Assembly (NCBI GenBank): GCA_965276665.1
Contig: OZ255620.1
Location: 2,852,001-2,916,000, forward strand
Direction: 5' to 3'
DNA from: CAWGJC01 sp965276665
Lineage (GTDB): Bacteria > Pseudomonadota > Alphaproteobacteria > Acetobacterales > Acetobacteraceae
Length of the DNA: 64,000 nucleotides
The position numbers and the translations under genes were made by a program. Shown here one piece after another: positions 8,973-18,728 of the stretch. The notes beneath the pieces were generated by a model, which was not told the DNA's origin, made no database searches, and saw only the letters and a list, made by a program, of their open reading frames with translations. The stretch's first letter is position 1. Every line of letters begins with the position of its first letter.

Positions 8973-9127
8973 CGTCGTCCCCTCTGACCGTTGCGCCAGT
9001 GTGTCACCACGCGGGAGCGAGGTGAAGGGGCGCGGCGGTCTGCCGCGTGGCTGAGCGCGACGCTCACGGGAAAGGCGCGGGGTGCCCATTCCGTGAGCAG
9101 GGCGGCCGGCGCGACGGCCGAGGGTCC

Positions 9128-9158
9128 TTGACGCCGGCACCCTTGCCCCGCTTAGGCT
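9128..9158 (+). promoter_or_regulatory. possible sigma70-type promoter of the Opp-type operon
   Basis: TTGACG (9128-9133) and TAGGCT (9153-9158), 19 nt apart, lie just upstream of the binding-protein gene that starts at 9184, within a divergent intergenic gap. Spacing is longer than ideal, so this is tentative. Confidence 0.3.
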
Positions 9159-9183
9159 GAAACTGTCATGCGGGAGAACGAGG

Positions 9184-10764
9184 ATGCGGTCCAGCGGTTC
9201 CTGGCTCTTGGCGGCGCTGCTGCTCGCCGTCGCGCTGCCCGCTCACGCGCTCACGCGCGGCGGCACTCTGGTATTCGGGCGGCAGACCGACTGCATCTAT
9301 CTCGACCCCGTGCACACCTCGCAGAATGCCGATATCTGGATCTCGCTGAACATCTACGACACGCTGCTCCAGCCCACCGATGACGGGAAGGGCGTGCAGC
9401 CGGGCCTCGCCGCCTCCTGGAGCATGTCGCAGGACGGGCTCGCGCTGACGCTCAAGCTTCGCCCCGACCTGAAATTCGCCGACGGCTCGCCGCTCACCGC
9501 ATCGGACGTCAAATGGTCGCTCGACCGCGCGGACAGCAAGAGCGGGGGCGGCGACTTCGCCTTCCTGCTCGCCTCGATCGCCTCGATCGACACGCAGGGC
9601 GACGACACCGTGGTGCTGCATCTCGCGCATCCCGACCCGACGTTGCTCCAGGCGCTGGCGACGTTCAATGCCGGCATCATGTCGCAGAAGCTGGTGATGG
9701 CCGCCCCTGGCGCGACGCTCGAGGAGAAGTCGAAGAATTTCGCCGAGCACCCGGTCGGCTCGGGTCCGTTCTTCCTCAAGAGCTGGAGCCGCAACAGCGA
9801 GATGGTGCTGGCCCGCAACCCGTACTATTGGAAGAAGGGGGAAGACGGCAAGCCGTTGCCCTATCTCGATACGATCCGCTTCGAGATCATTCCGGATGAC
9901 GCGACGCGTATCCTGAAGCTCAAGGCGGGCGAGATCGACATCGCGGAGTTCGTCCCCTATTCCCGCGTCGCCGAGCTGAAGGCCGATCCGCGCCTCGACA
10001 TGGTGCTGTTTCCGGCCGCCCAGGTGAACTACTTCACGCTGAACGACCGGCCGACCCTGAAGGACGGCACGAAGAACCCGTTGAGCGACGTCCGCGTGCG
10101 CCGGGCGCTCAACTACGCGACCGACAAGGACGCGCTGATCCAGGTCGTCTCCTATGGCGCCGGCACGCCGCAGCAGAGCTTCATGCCGATGTCGACGCCG
10201 CTCTCCTGGGGCGACGGCCCGCTCTATCCGTATGACATCGCCAAGGCGAAGCAGCTGCTCGCCGCTGCCGGCTATGCGCAGGGCTTCGACATCACCTGCA
10301 TGGCGCTCGCCGGCAGCGCCGACGATGCGGCGAAGCTCGCGGCGCTGCAGCAGATGTGGTCGCAAGTGGGTGTCCGGCTCAAGATCGAGCAGCTCGACAG
10401 CGCGACCCGGCTCGCCCGCTACAACGCGTCGGATTTCCAGATGCGCACCTCGCTCTGGACCAACGACATCAACGACCCGAGCGAGGTCACCTCGCTGATC
10501 GCCTATTATCCGACCCGCCAGGCCTCGCGGACCGGGCTGCAGGACACGCGGATCGACGCGCTGTTCCAGCAGAGCCAGACCGAGATCGATCCGGCGAAGC
10601 GTGGCGCGGAATACAAGGAGATCCAGCAGCGCTACGACGCGAACGCCCCGATCGTGTTCGCGATGGAGGTGCCCTACCCGGTGGCGATGCGGAAGAGCGT
10701 GAAGGGCTTCGTGCAGATCCCGCTCGGCAACAATATCTTCGCCGAGACCCATCTGGAGAAATAG
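9184..10764 (+). CDS. ABC transporter substrate-binding protein, family 5 (dipeptide/oligopeptide type)
   Basis: 526 aa with a Sec-type signal peptide at residues 1-21 (ending PAHA). The mature protein follows the SBP_bac_5 pattern: LVFGRQTDCIYLDPVHTSQN at the start, then a PDLKFADGSPLTASDVKWSLDR segment and a VRRALNYATDKDAL segment. These proteins bind peptides, nickel complexes, opines or oligosaccharides in the periplasm. ATG 9184 has GAGAACGAGG upstream. It is the first of five genes forming a complete importer (9184-14585). Confidence 0.92.
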   Translation: MRSSGSWLLAALLLAVALPAHALTRGGTLVFGRQTDCIYLDPVHTSQNADIWISLNIYDTLLQPTDDGKGVQPGLAASWSMSQDGLALTLKLRPDLKFADGSPLTASDVKWSLDRADSKSGGGDFAFLLASIASIDTQGDDTVVLHLAHPDPTLLQALATFNAGIMSQKLVMAAPGATLEEKSKNFAEHPVGSGPFFLKSWSRNSEMVLARNPYYWKKGEDGKPLPYLDTIRFEIIPDDATRILKLKAGEIDIAEFVPYSRVAELKADPRLDMVLFPAAQVNYFTLNDRPTLKDGTKNPLSDVRVRRALNYATDKDALIQVVSYGAGTPQQSFMPMSTPLSWGDGPLYPYDIAKAKQLLAAAGYAQGFDITCMALAGSADDAAKLAALQQMWSQVGVRLKIEQLDSATRLARYNASDFQMRTSLWTNDINDPSEVTSLIAYYPTRQASRTGLQDTRIDALFQQSQTEIDPAKRGAEYKEIQQRYDANAPIVFAMEVPYPVAMRKSVKGFVQIPLGNNIFAETHLEK

Positions 10765-10766
10765 GG

Positions 10767-11705
10767 GTGCAGCTGCTCACCGTTCTCGGCCGGCGCCTGC
10801 TGCAGGTCGCGGTGACGGTGGTACTGGTCGCGCTGCTGATCTTCGGGCTGATGCGGCTGCTGCCGGGCGACCCGGTGCTGGCGCTGCTCGGGGACCGCGC
10901 GACCGATGCCTCGATCGCCGCGATGCGCCACACGATGGGGCTCGACCGCCCGCTCATCGTGCAGTTCTGGGATTTCCTGGTTCGCACCGTCAGCTTGCAG
11001 CTCGGCGATTCGATCTCGATGCGCGTGCCGGTCGCCGAGCTGATCCGCGACAAGCTGCCGATCACCCTGATGCTGACCGGCATGGCGGCGGTGATCGCGT
11101 TGTTGATCTCGGTGCCGCTCGCCTTTGTCTCGGCGCTGCGGCAGGGCGGCGTCGTGGATGCGATCATCCGCGGCGTGGCGCAGATGAGCCTCTCGATGCC
11201 GGTGTTCTATATCGGCCTCGTGTTGCTGATCGGGCTTGCCGCCGGGCTGCACTGGTTCCCGGTCGGCGGCATCGGCGACGGCTTCTTCCAGGATCTCTAC
11301 TATCTGCTGCTGCCGGCGCTGACCCTGGCGCTCAGCCTGGCCGCGGTGCTGCTGCGCAACCTGCGCGCCTCGCTGATCGACGTGCTGCATGCGGACTATG
11401 TGAGCTTCGCCACCGCCAAGGGACTGCGCCGCAGCCTGGTGCTGCGCCGGCACGTGCTGCGCAATGCGCTGATCTCCACCGTCACGCTGCTCGGGCTCAA
11501 TGTCGGCTCGCTGGTCGGCGGCGCCACGATCACCGAGACGGTGTTCGCCATTCCGGGCGTCGGACGGCTGATGATCGACAGCATCTTCGCCCGCGACTAC
11601 GCGGTGGTGCAGGGGCTGACGATGGTGCTCGCGGTGCTGGTCTCGGTCGTGTTCATCGCCGTCGATGCCGTGCAGGTGCTGCTCGATCCCAGGGTGGGCG
11701 CATGA
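10767..11705 (+). CDS. ABC transporter permease (DppB/OppB-like)
   Basis: 312 aa from GTG 10767, only 2 nt after the binding-protein stop. The N-terminal segment, RRLLQVAVTVVLVALLIFGLMRLLPGDP, is diagnostic of DppB-type permeases, and the C-terminal part carries the EAA-like loop with AKGLRRSLVLRRHVLRNA. Inner membrane half-channel. Its stop lies in the first unit of a fourfold 14-nt tandem repeat that separates it from the next permease gene. Confidence 0.92.
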   Translation: MQLLTVLGRRLLQVAVTVVLVALLIFGLMRLLPGDPVLALLGDRATDASIAAMRHTMGLDRPLIVQFWDFLVRTVSLQLGDSISMRVPVAELIRDKLPITLMLTGMAAVIALLISVPLAFVSALRQGGVVDAIIRGVAQMSLSMPVFYIGLVLLIGLAAGLHWFPVGGIGDGFFQDLYYLLLPALTLALSLAAVLLRNLRASLIDVLHADYVSFATAKGLRRSLVLRRHVLRNALISTVTLLGLNVGSLVGGATITETVFAIPGVGRLMIDSIFARDYAVVQGLTMVLAVLVSVVFIAVDAVQVLLDPRVGA

Positions 11706-11749
11706 GCGTGGGCGCATGAGCGTGGGCGCATGAGGGTGGGGGCGTGAGC
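11694..11749 (+). repeat. four tandem 14-nt units at a permease-permease junction
   Basis: Unit GTGGGCGCATGAGC occurs at 11694, 11708 and 11722 (last base G in the third copy), and as GTGGGGGCGTGAGC at 11736. The stop of the DppB-like gene is TGA in unit 1, and the start of the DppC-like gene is GTG at the equivalent place in unit 4. An original 4-nt ATGA overlap would therefore have been pulled apart by exactly 42 nt (inference). Confidence 0.9.
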
Positions 11750-12618
11750 GAGGCGGTCGAGACCGTCGAGACGATCGCGCCCGCCGCGCCGGTGCGGCTC
11801 GGCCGCCGCCCGGCCTTCGGCCTGCCGCGCCGTCCGGCGACGCTGCTCGGCGGCGCGATCCTGCTGGTGATGCTCGCCTGCGCGCTGTTCCCCGCCGAGG
11901 TGGCGCCCTATGCGCCGAACGCCTTCGACTACCGCGCGCTGCTGAAGCCGCCGAGCCTCGCGCATCCGTTCGGCACCGATAATTTCGGCCGCGACATCCT
12001 CTCGCGCACCATCTGGGCGTCGCAGATCGACCTGCAGATCGCGGTGTTCTGCACGCTGTTCCCGGTCATCGTCGGCTCGCTCGCCGGCGCGGTGATCGGC
12101 TATGCCGGCGGGCTGCTCGACGGCGTGTTCCGCCGGCTGGTCGACATCATCGTGACGATCCCGTTCCTCGTGCTGGTGATCGCGATCGTCGCGATTCTGG
12201 GCCCCGGCCTGATCAACATGTACATCGCGGTGAGCGCGGTGAACTGGATCATCTACGCGCGGCTGATGCGGAGCGAGATCATCGCGCAAAAGCAGCGCGA
12301 CTACGCCGCCGCCGGGCGGGTGATGGGATACGGCGCGACGCGCATCGTGTTCCGTCATCTGCTGCCGAATTCGATCTCTCCGATCCTCGTCTATTGGATG
12401 ACCGACATGGCGCTCTCCGTCCTGCTCGGCTCGAGCCTCGGCTATCTCGGCCTCGGCGCCCAGCCGCCGACGTCGGAATGGGGCGTGCTGATCGCCGACG
12501 GCAAAAACTTCATGACCACGGCCTGGTGGATGTCGATTTTCCCGGGCATCGCGATCGTGCTCGCGGGCGCGGGATTCGGGCTGATCGGCGACGGGCTCGC
12601 CGGCTGGCTGCGGCGCCG

Positions 12619-12622
<4 letters not shown>
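11744..12622 (+). CDS. ABC transporter permease (DppC/OppC-like)
   Basis: 292 aa from GTG 11744. The N-terminus has a long cytoplasmic lead and a first membrane segment (LLGGAILLVMLACALFP), then the DppC signature HPFGTDNFGRDILSR, several hydrophobic segments and an EAA loop (RVMGYGATRIVFRHLLPN). It partners the DppB-like permease. Its stop overlaps the GTG start of the first ATPase gene (GTGA). The start is the last unit of a tandem repeat, see 11694-11749. Confidence 0.92.
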
Positions 12623-13592
<970 letters not shown>

Positions 13593-13596
<4 letters not shown>

Positions 13597-14585
13597 GCGC
13601 GCTGCTGACGGTCGATGATCTCGAGCGCGGATTTCCCGCCCGCCGCGGCCTGATGCAGGCGCTCCGCGGCGGCCCGCGCCCCGTGGTCCGCGCGCTGGCC
13701 GGCGTCTCCCTCTCGCTCGGGCGCGGCGAGACGCTCGCCGTGGTGGGCGAATCCGGCTGCGGCAAATCCACGCTCGCGCGCGCCTTGGTGCGGCTGATCG
13801 AGCTCGATTCCGGACAGATCGATTTCGACGGCCAGGATGTGCGCGCGCTCTCCGGCGAGGCGCTGCGCCGCTACAACCGCCGCGTCCAGATGGTGTTCCA
13901 GGATCCGTACGGCTCGCTCAACCCGCGCATGACCGTGGGCGAGACGCTGTCCGAGGCGCTCGCCGTGCACCGCATGGTGAAACCGCGCGAGATCCCGGGG
14001 CGCGTCACCGAACTCCTTTCCCTCGTGCGCCTGCCGGCGGATGCGGCGGCGCGGCTGCCGCATGAATTCTCCGGCGGCCAGCGCCAGCGCATCGCGATCG
14101 CGCGCGCGCTTTCGGTCGAGCCCGATCTGCTGATCGCCGACGAGATCGTCTCGGCGCTCGACGTGTCGGTGCAGGCGCAGATCCTGAACCTGCTGCTCGA
14201 CATGCAGGAACGCCTCGGCCTCGCGATGCTGTTCGTCTCGCACGACCTCCGCGTAGTGCGGCATGTCGCGCACCACATCGCGGTGATGTATCTCGGCCGC
14301 GTGGTCGAGCACGGCCCGGCCGACGCGGTATTCGACCGCCCGCGCCACCCCTACACGGCGGCCCTGCTGCGCGCCGCCCCGCAGATCGCCGCGCGCGGCG
14401 CCAAGCTGCGCGAGGCGGCGCTCTCGGGCGAGCTGCCGAGCCCGATGCGCCCGATCAGCGGCTGCGCCTTCCACCCCCGCTGCCCCCGCGCCTTTGCGCC
14501 CTGCGCCACCGTGCCGCCCCGCATCACCATCTCCGAAGGCCACCGCGTGCTGTGCCACCTGCACGACCCGCAATTCGCGCCATGA
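13593..14585 (+). CDS. ABC transporter ATP-binding protein (DppF/OppF-like)
   Basis: 330 aa. Walker A GESGCGKST, Q-loop MVFQDPYGSLNPRM, signature FSGGQRQR, Walker B LLIADEIVSALD (Pro of the usual DEPVSALD is Ile) and an intact H-loop (FVSHDL). The C-terminus ISGCAFHPRCPRAF is the OppF-type cysteine region. It completes the five-gene importer. It is followed by a long repeat-filled gap, so the operon most likely ends here. Confidence 0.93.
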
Positions 14586-14586
14586 G

Positions 14587-14926
14587 TTTCAAGGCCGGGG
14601 GCGCTGCCCCATGCATCACTTGGGACCCCGCTAAGGGCAGTCGCCCTTGGAACCCGTTACGGCGTTTTGCGCGGGACGGCGGGGGCCGGCGCCGACTCCA
14701 CCGAAGGTGAAATGTTCTAAGGGCGGCTGCCCCTTAGAACCTGTCTGGAAACGTGGTCTGGTGAGTCGACTGGCGTGGTTACCGAGCCTCGGCGCGGAGC
14801 GGCCTTGCTGGCCGTGAGCACCGGAGTGCAGGAAAAGCGCGTCAGACGGCCGCCAGAGTGCGTTTCCAAACAGGCTCTAAGCGGGATCCATGGGCAGCGC
14901 CCCTGGCCTTCCTGCCTTCAACCTTT
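14587..14926. repeat. dispersed intergenic repeat (doublet), interrupted by a MITE-like element
   Basis: This 376-nt gap holds no gene. Bases 14596-14650 are one copy of the dispersed repeat (CCGGGGGCGCTGCCCC, then CCGCTAAGGGCAGTCGCCCTT). An inverted partial copy runs from 14713 (TTCTAAGGGCGG) and resumes after 14880 (GCGGGATCCATGGGCAGCG..CCTGGCCTT). The 141-nt element at 14737-14877 splits that second copy. The hairpins could end transcription of the Opp-type operon. Confidence 0.75.
14737..14877 (+). mobile_element. MITE-like element, copy A (TA-flanked, terminal inverted repeats)
   Basis: 141 nt beginning GAACCTGTCTGGAAACG and ending CGTTTCCAAACAGGCTC, giving terminal inverted repeats of about 24 nt with a few mismatches. 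TA lies directly on each side (14735-14736 and 14878-14879), as after IS630/mariner-type insertion. A second copy in the opposite orientation is at 43258-43399, roughly 85% alike by eye. There is no coding capacity. Confidence 0.75.
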
Positions 14927-14961
14927 AAGCTGAGCCAGCCGATCGCACGGAGGAACGCGCC

Positions 14962-15939
14962 ATGCCCGACCTGCCCATCACGCTGACCTGCGCCGACTAC
15001 GCCCGGGTGATGCCGCTCGCGCGGGGCGAAGTGCGCCCCGAGGGGATCGAGCTGACGCTCCTGCTCGGCACACGCGGGTCCTGGCCGGCGCGCGCCGAGA
15101 TGCTGCGGCGGGCGCTGCATGATCCGTCCGTGCAGGGCGGCGAGCAATCGATGGCGGGCCATATCTTGCGGATCGACAAAGGCGACCGCAGCTATGTCGG
15201 GCTGCCGGTTTTTCCGCTGCGCAACTTTACCGCGCGCGATCTCTACGTCCGCAAGGACGGGCCGATCCGCAAGACGGAAGACCTCGCCGGCGCGCGTATC
15301 GGCATGTACGGCTGGGCGAATAGCGGCAGCGTCTGGTACCGCCACTTCCTTCGCTATCTCGGCGTCGACCTCGCCAGCCTGCGCTGGTGCATCGGCGGCG
15401 TCGACACCAAGCGCGAGGCCGGACCGCCCCTCCCGCTGCCACCCGGCGTCAGCGAGCCGCCGGTCGGGCAATCACTCTCCGACATGCTCCTCGCCGGCGA
15501 ACTCGACGCGCTCTACAGCCCGCCCCGGCCCGCCCGCTACCACCCGGTGCACGGGCCGATCAGCCGCCTGTTCCCCGATTTCCGCCCGCTCGAACAGGAA
15601 TACTACCGCGCCACCGGCGCCTTCCCGCCCCAGCACCTGATCGTGCTCCGCCGGGAGGCCTGGGACGCGAACCGCATCATCGCCCGCCAGCTCACCGACG
15701 CCTTCATCGCCAACAACCACATCTTCGCGGAATCCCAACGCAACTTCCCCTACGTCACCCCCTGGGAGGAAGCCGACATCGAGGAAACCACGGCCCTGAT
15801 GGGGGAAGACTTCCACCAGGACGGACTCGAGCGAAACCGCCATCAACTCGAACTGTTCTGCGAGATGGCCCACGCCGCCGGCCTCACCCAACGCCGCATC
15901 TCGGTCGAGGAGTATTTCGGGGAATTTTTGGAGAGTTAA
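14962..15939 (+). CDS. 4,5-dihydroxyphthalate decarboxylase-like protein
   Basis: 325 aa, no signal peptide. The N-terminus ITLTCADYARVMPLARGEVRPEGIEL and the VFPLRNFTARDLYVRKDGPI segment match the dihydroxyphthalate decarboxylase (Pht5/PhtD) family, whose fold is that of periplasmic binding proteins. Members decarboxylate 4,5-dihydroxyphthalate to protocatechuate, but many homologues are uncharacterised. No other phthalate gene is nearby. ATG 14962 has a good ribosome site (ACGGAGGAA). The gene is isolated between two repeat regions, and its stop abuts the downstream repeat doublet. Confidence 0.75.
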   Translation: MPDLPITLTCADYARVMPLARGEVRPEGIELTLLLGTRGSWPARAEMLRRALHDPSVQGGEQSMAGHILRIDKGDRSYVGLPVFPLRNFTARDLYVRKDGPIRKTEDLAGARIGMYGWANSGSVWYRHFLRYLGVDLASLRWCIGGVDTKREAGPPLPLPPGVSEPPVGQSLSDMLLAGELDALYSPPRPARYHPVHGPISRLFPDFRPLEQEYYRATGAFPPQHLIVLRREAWDANRIIARQLTDAFIANNHIFAESQRNFPYVTPWEEADIEETTALMGEDFHQDGLERNRHQLELFCEMAHAAGLTQRRISVEEYFGEFLES

Positions 15940-16142
15940 GGCCAGGGGGCTCTGCCCCCTGGACCCCCGCCAAAGGCCGAGCCTTTGGAATCCATTACGG
16001 CTGTTTGCGAAAAGGGTGGGCAACGAGGTGTTTGATACACCGTGTCGCCCACCCTTTTCGCAAACAGCCCTAGTCGGGTTCTAAGGGCTCCGCCCTTAGC
16101 GGGGTCCCAAGTGATGCATGGGGGCAGAGCCCCTGGCCTTAA
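15940..16142. repeat. dispersed repeat doublet with a 23-bp perfect inverted repeat
   Basis: Two copies of the dispersed repeat face each other (AAGGCCAGGGGG from 15940 and its inverse ending CCCCTGGCCTT at 16140). Between them 15999-16021 and 16047-16069 are perfect inverse complements (23 bp) around a 25-nt loop that itself contains GGTGTTTGATACACC. The RNA would fold into one long hairpin. It lies between two genes on + and may act as a terminator. Confidence 0.85.
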
Positions 16143-16198
16143 CTCCCAAGATTGCCCCCGACACATCGCCGGCCTAGAAGCGCCGGACGGAGGCGTTG

Positions 16199-17932
16199 GT
16201 GGTTCGGGTAGTTGGTGGCGAGGCGGATTTTCATCATCTGGTGATCGGCTGGTGCGCTGCCGAGGCGGGCGAGGCCTGGACGCTGGGTGAGGAGAGTGTG
16301 GTGTTGTTGCCCCGGCCGGAGGCGGCGGGGGCGTGCGAGCTGGTGATCGAGGCGCGGCCGTTCCTGGTGGAAGGGCGGTTGCCGGCGCAGCGTGTGCATG
16401 TGTTCGCCAATGACTGGCATGCGGGACGTTTCGTCCTGACCGGGGCGGAGCGACTCCTGTGCGCGGTGCCGGCCGAGGTGGTGGCGGCGCGGCCGGAGCT
16501 GCGCGTGGCGTTGCTGTTGCCCGATGCGACGGCGCCGGCGGCGGTCGATGCGCGCTCGACGGACAGCAGGCCGATTGCCTTGGCGGTGCGCGAGATCGCA
16601 CTCGCGCCGGCCCTGGAGGGGGCGCCGAAGCTCGGCTGGGCGGCGCGGGTCGAGGTCGGCACCTCGGCCGCAGCGGTGCCGAAGCATGCGGCGAGCAGTG
16701 CGGAGGCGGCGCGGCTGGAGCGGATGGCGGACAAGGCCGCCGAGGCGCCGGGTTCGGCGATGGCGGCGTTGTTCGATGTGTATCGTCAGTTCCTCGCCGG
16801 CGACGTGGCGGCGGCGCGGGCTGCATTCGACACCTTGGTGCCGAATTTCGCCGGGGCGTTGGCCCGCAACGGGGAAATGCTCGCGGCGGCGCTGGAGGTT
16901 GCGCTGTGCCTCGATCATTTCGAGGTCTTGCAGCGATGGATCGGTCGGCGGCATGGATTCGCGGCGCGGTTCGCGCTGGGCCGCAGCAACGCCGGGATCA
17001 ATGGCGCGGGAACCTTGCGCTGGGGCGTGCCGCGCGCCGGGATCGCGCGGTTCGTCGTGCGCGCGGCGCTGCTCGACCATCCGTTCTGCTCGCTGATCCT
17101 GCGCAATTTCGTCGCCTGCCTGCCGATGATCGCGGCCTATGTCGGCAGCCAGGAGGTGGTGCTCGGGCGGGTGTCGCTGAACATCGAGGATATCGGCTCG
17201 CAACCCGGCGTCGCGTTCTGCGACTTCCGGCCGGAGTTCCACGTGATTCCGGACCCGATGTTTCTCGGCAGCGACGCCTATGCGGCGCACAAGGCGCATT
17301 TCACGGAGAAGCCGGTTCCGTGGGCGGAGCGGGCGCCGGTTGCGTTCTGGCGTGGCGAGACGACGGGCTGGTATGGCACGGACGGCAACCGGATCGAGAG
17401 CTGGCGGGATCTGCCGCGGATCAAGCTCTGTCGGATCGCGCGCGCGGCGGCAGCGGCGCCTGGGACCGAGGGGCTGCTCGATGCGGCGATCACCGGCATT
17501 GTCGGTCTGCGCGACGCGGAGGCGCAGGCCGAGATGCGGGCGCTCGGTCTGCAGGGTGCGCATGTGCCGTGGTCGCGCTTCCAGCGCTATCGCTATCAGG
17601 TGGATATCGACGGCAACACCAATTCCTGGCCGGGTCTGTTCATCAAGCTCTGCACCGGCAGCCCGGTGCTGAAGGTCGCGTCCCCGGTCGGATTCCGGCA
17701 GTGGTATTACCCGCGGCTGGTGCCGTGGGAGAATTACGTGCCGGTGAAGGCCGACATGTCCGATCTGCTCGAGAAGATCGCCTGGCTGCGCGCGCATGAC
17801 GACGCAGCGGAGCGGATCGGCCGCGCGGGGCAGGCCCTCGCGCAGTCGATGACGATCGAGAGCGAGCTGCGCGCGGCGACCGGCATCATCCGCGGCGCAT
17901 TCGAGGCCGCCGTCGCTTCCGGGGTGGCGTGA
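16199..17932 (+). CDS. glycosyltransferase family 90 (CAP10/LpsA-like) protein
   Basis: 577 aa. The C-terminal 250 residues carry the CAP10 block: WAERAPVAFWRGETTGWYGT, then RYQVDIDGNTNSWPGLFIKL with CTGSPVLKV and WYYPRLVPWENYVPV. This region is known in LPS-modifying xylosyl/glucosyltransferases and POGLUT-type enzymes. The N-terminal half (1-220) is less conserved and unassigned. GTG 16199 lies 5 nt from GGAGG; TTG 16196 is possible but too close. It likely adds a sugar to a surface glycan (inference). It is flanked by a repeat doublet upstream and faces the GntR gene. Confidence 0.85.
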   Translation: MVRVVGGEADFHHLVIGWCAAEAGEAWTLGEESVVLLPRPEAAGACELVIEARPFLVEGRLPAQRVHVFANDWHAGRFVLTGAERLLCAVPAEVVAARPELRVALLLPDATAPAAVDARSTDSRPIALAVREIALAPALEGAPKLGWAARVEVGTSAAAVPKHAASSAEAARLERMADKAAEAPGSAMAALFDVYRQFLAGDVAAARAAFDTLVPNFAGALARNGEMLAAALEVALCLDHFEVLQRWIGRRHGFAARFALGRSNAGINGAGTLRWGVPRAGIARFVVRAALLDHPFCSLILRNFVACLPMIAAYVGSQEVVLGRVSLNIEDIGSQPGVAFCDFRPEFHVIPDPMFLGSDAYAAHKAHFTEKPVPWAERAPVAFWRGETTGWYGTDGNRIESWRDLPRIKLCRIARAAAAAPGTEGLLDAAITGIVGLRDAEAQAEMRALGLQGAHVPWSRFQRYRYQVDIDGNTNSWPGLFIKLCTGSPVLKVASPVGFRQWYYPRLVPWENYVPVKADMSDLLEKIAWLRAHDDAAERIGRAGQALAQSMTIESELRAATGIIRGAFEAAVASGVA

Positions 17933-17960
17933 CGGTCTCTTCGGGGACGATCGCTCAAGC

Positions 17961-18728
17961 TCAGCTCCCCGCCGGTGTCCAGCGATCGGCGTCGCGGACC
18001 ATCGCGATGCTGTATTCGTACATTTCCGGCCGGTAGAGCGCCTCGATCGCTTCGATCACCCTGCCCTCGGCGTCGCGCACCTGCCGGCGGACCCAGAGCA
18101 GCGCGCTGCCGGGCTCGACGCCGAGCAAGGGCGCCACGTCGTGATCGGCGAGGCGGGCGGAGATCACCTGCTCGGCGCTGGCGGCCGGGCCGCCGGCTTC
18201 CTCGAGCAGGCGGAGCAGCGGGCGCGCGGCGAGATCGCGCGGGCCGTAGCGGCGGCCGAGCGATTCCGGCACCCAGGCGGTGAGATGGCTGAACGGCGCC
18301 GCCTGGCCCGGCACGGCGCGCAGGCGGACGGATTTCTGCGCCAGCGTGCCCGGTGGGATTTCGAGCGCGGCGGCGATCGCGGGCGGCGCGGGCAGATAGG
18401 CGAAGTCGAGCAGGCGGACTTCGGTGCGCAGCCCCATGGCGAGCAGGTTCTCGAGCAGGCCGCGGAGGTTCTCCCGCCTTGCCGGGGCGGCCGGGCGGGC
18501 GAACGTGCCGGCGCCGCGCCGGCGGCTGACCAGCCCCTCCTGCTCGAGCCGCTCCAGGGCCCGGCGGATGGTGATGCGCGAGACGCGATGCTGCGCCGCC
18601 ATCTCGTGCTCGCCGGGCATCGGCGTTCCCGCCGGCCAGTCGCCGGCCACGATCCGCTGGCGGAGCAGCAGATAGACGCGGTGGTAGAGCGGCAGCGGGC
18701 TCGCATCGCTCAGCCCGCTCTCGCTCAA
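17961..18728 (-). CDS. GntR family transcriptional regulator (HutC/UTRA type)
   Basis: 255 aa. An N-terminal winged helix (residues about 11-77) shows PLYHRVYLLLRQRIVAGDWPAG and RRALERLEQEGLVSRRRGAGTF. The C-terminal UTRA ligand domain includes HLTAWVPESLGRRYG and ends EALYRPEMYEYSIAM. The start is taken as TTG 18728, which overlaps the leuD-like stop (TTGA), implying translational coupling; no better start exists before the conserved region. It is last in the leuC-leuD-gntR transcript. It probably binds the palindrome at 20737-20754 and controls both sides of the locus (inference). Confidence 0.88.
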   Translation of the reverse strand: MSESGLSDASPLPLYHRVYLLLRQRIVAGDWPAGTPMPGEHEMAAQHRVSRITIRRALERLEQEGLVSRRRGAGTFARPAAPARRENLRGLLENLLAMGLRTEVRLLDFAYLPAPPAIAAALEIPPGTLAQKSVRLRAVPGQAAPFSHLTAWVPESLGRRYGPRDLAARPLLRLLEEAGGPAASAEQVISARLADHDVAPLLGVEPGSALLWVRRQVRDAEGRVIEAIEALYRPEMYEYSIAMVRDADRWTPAGS

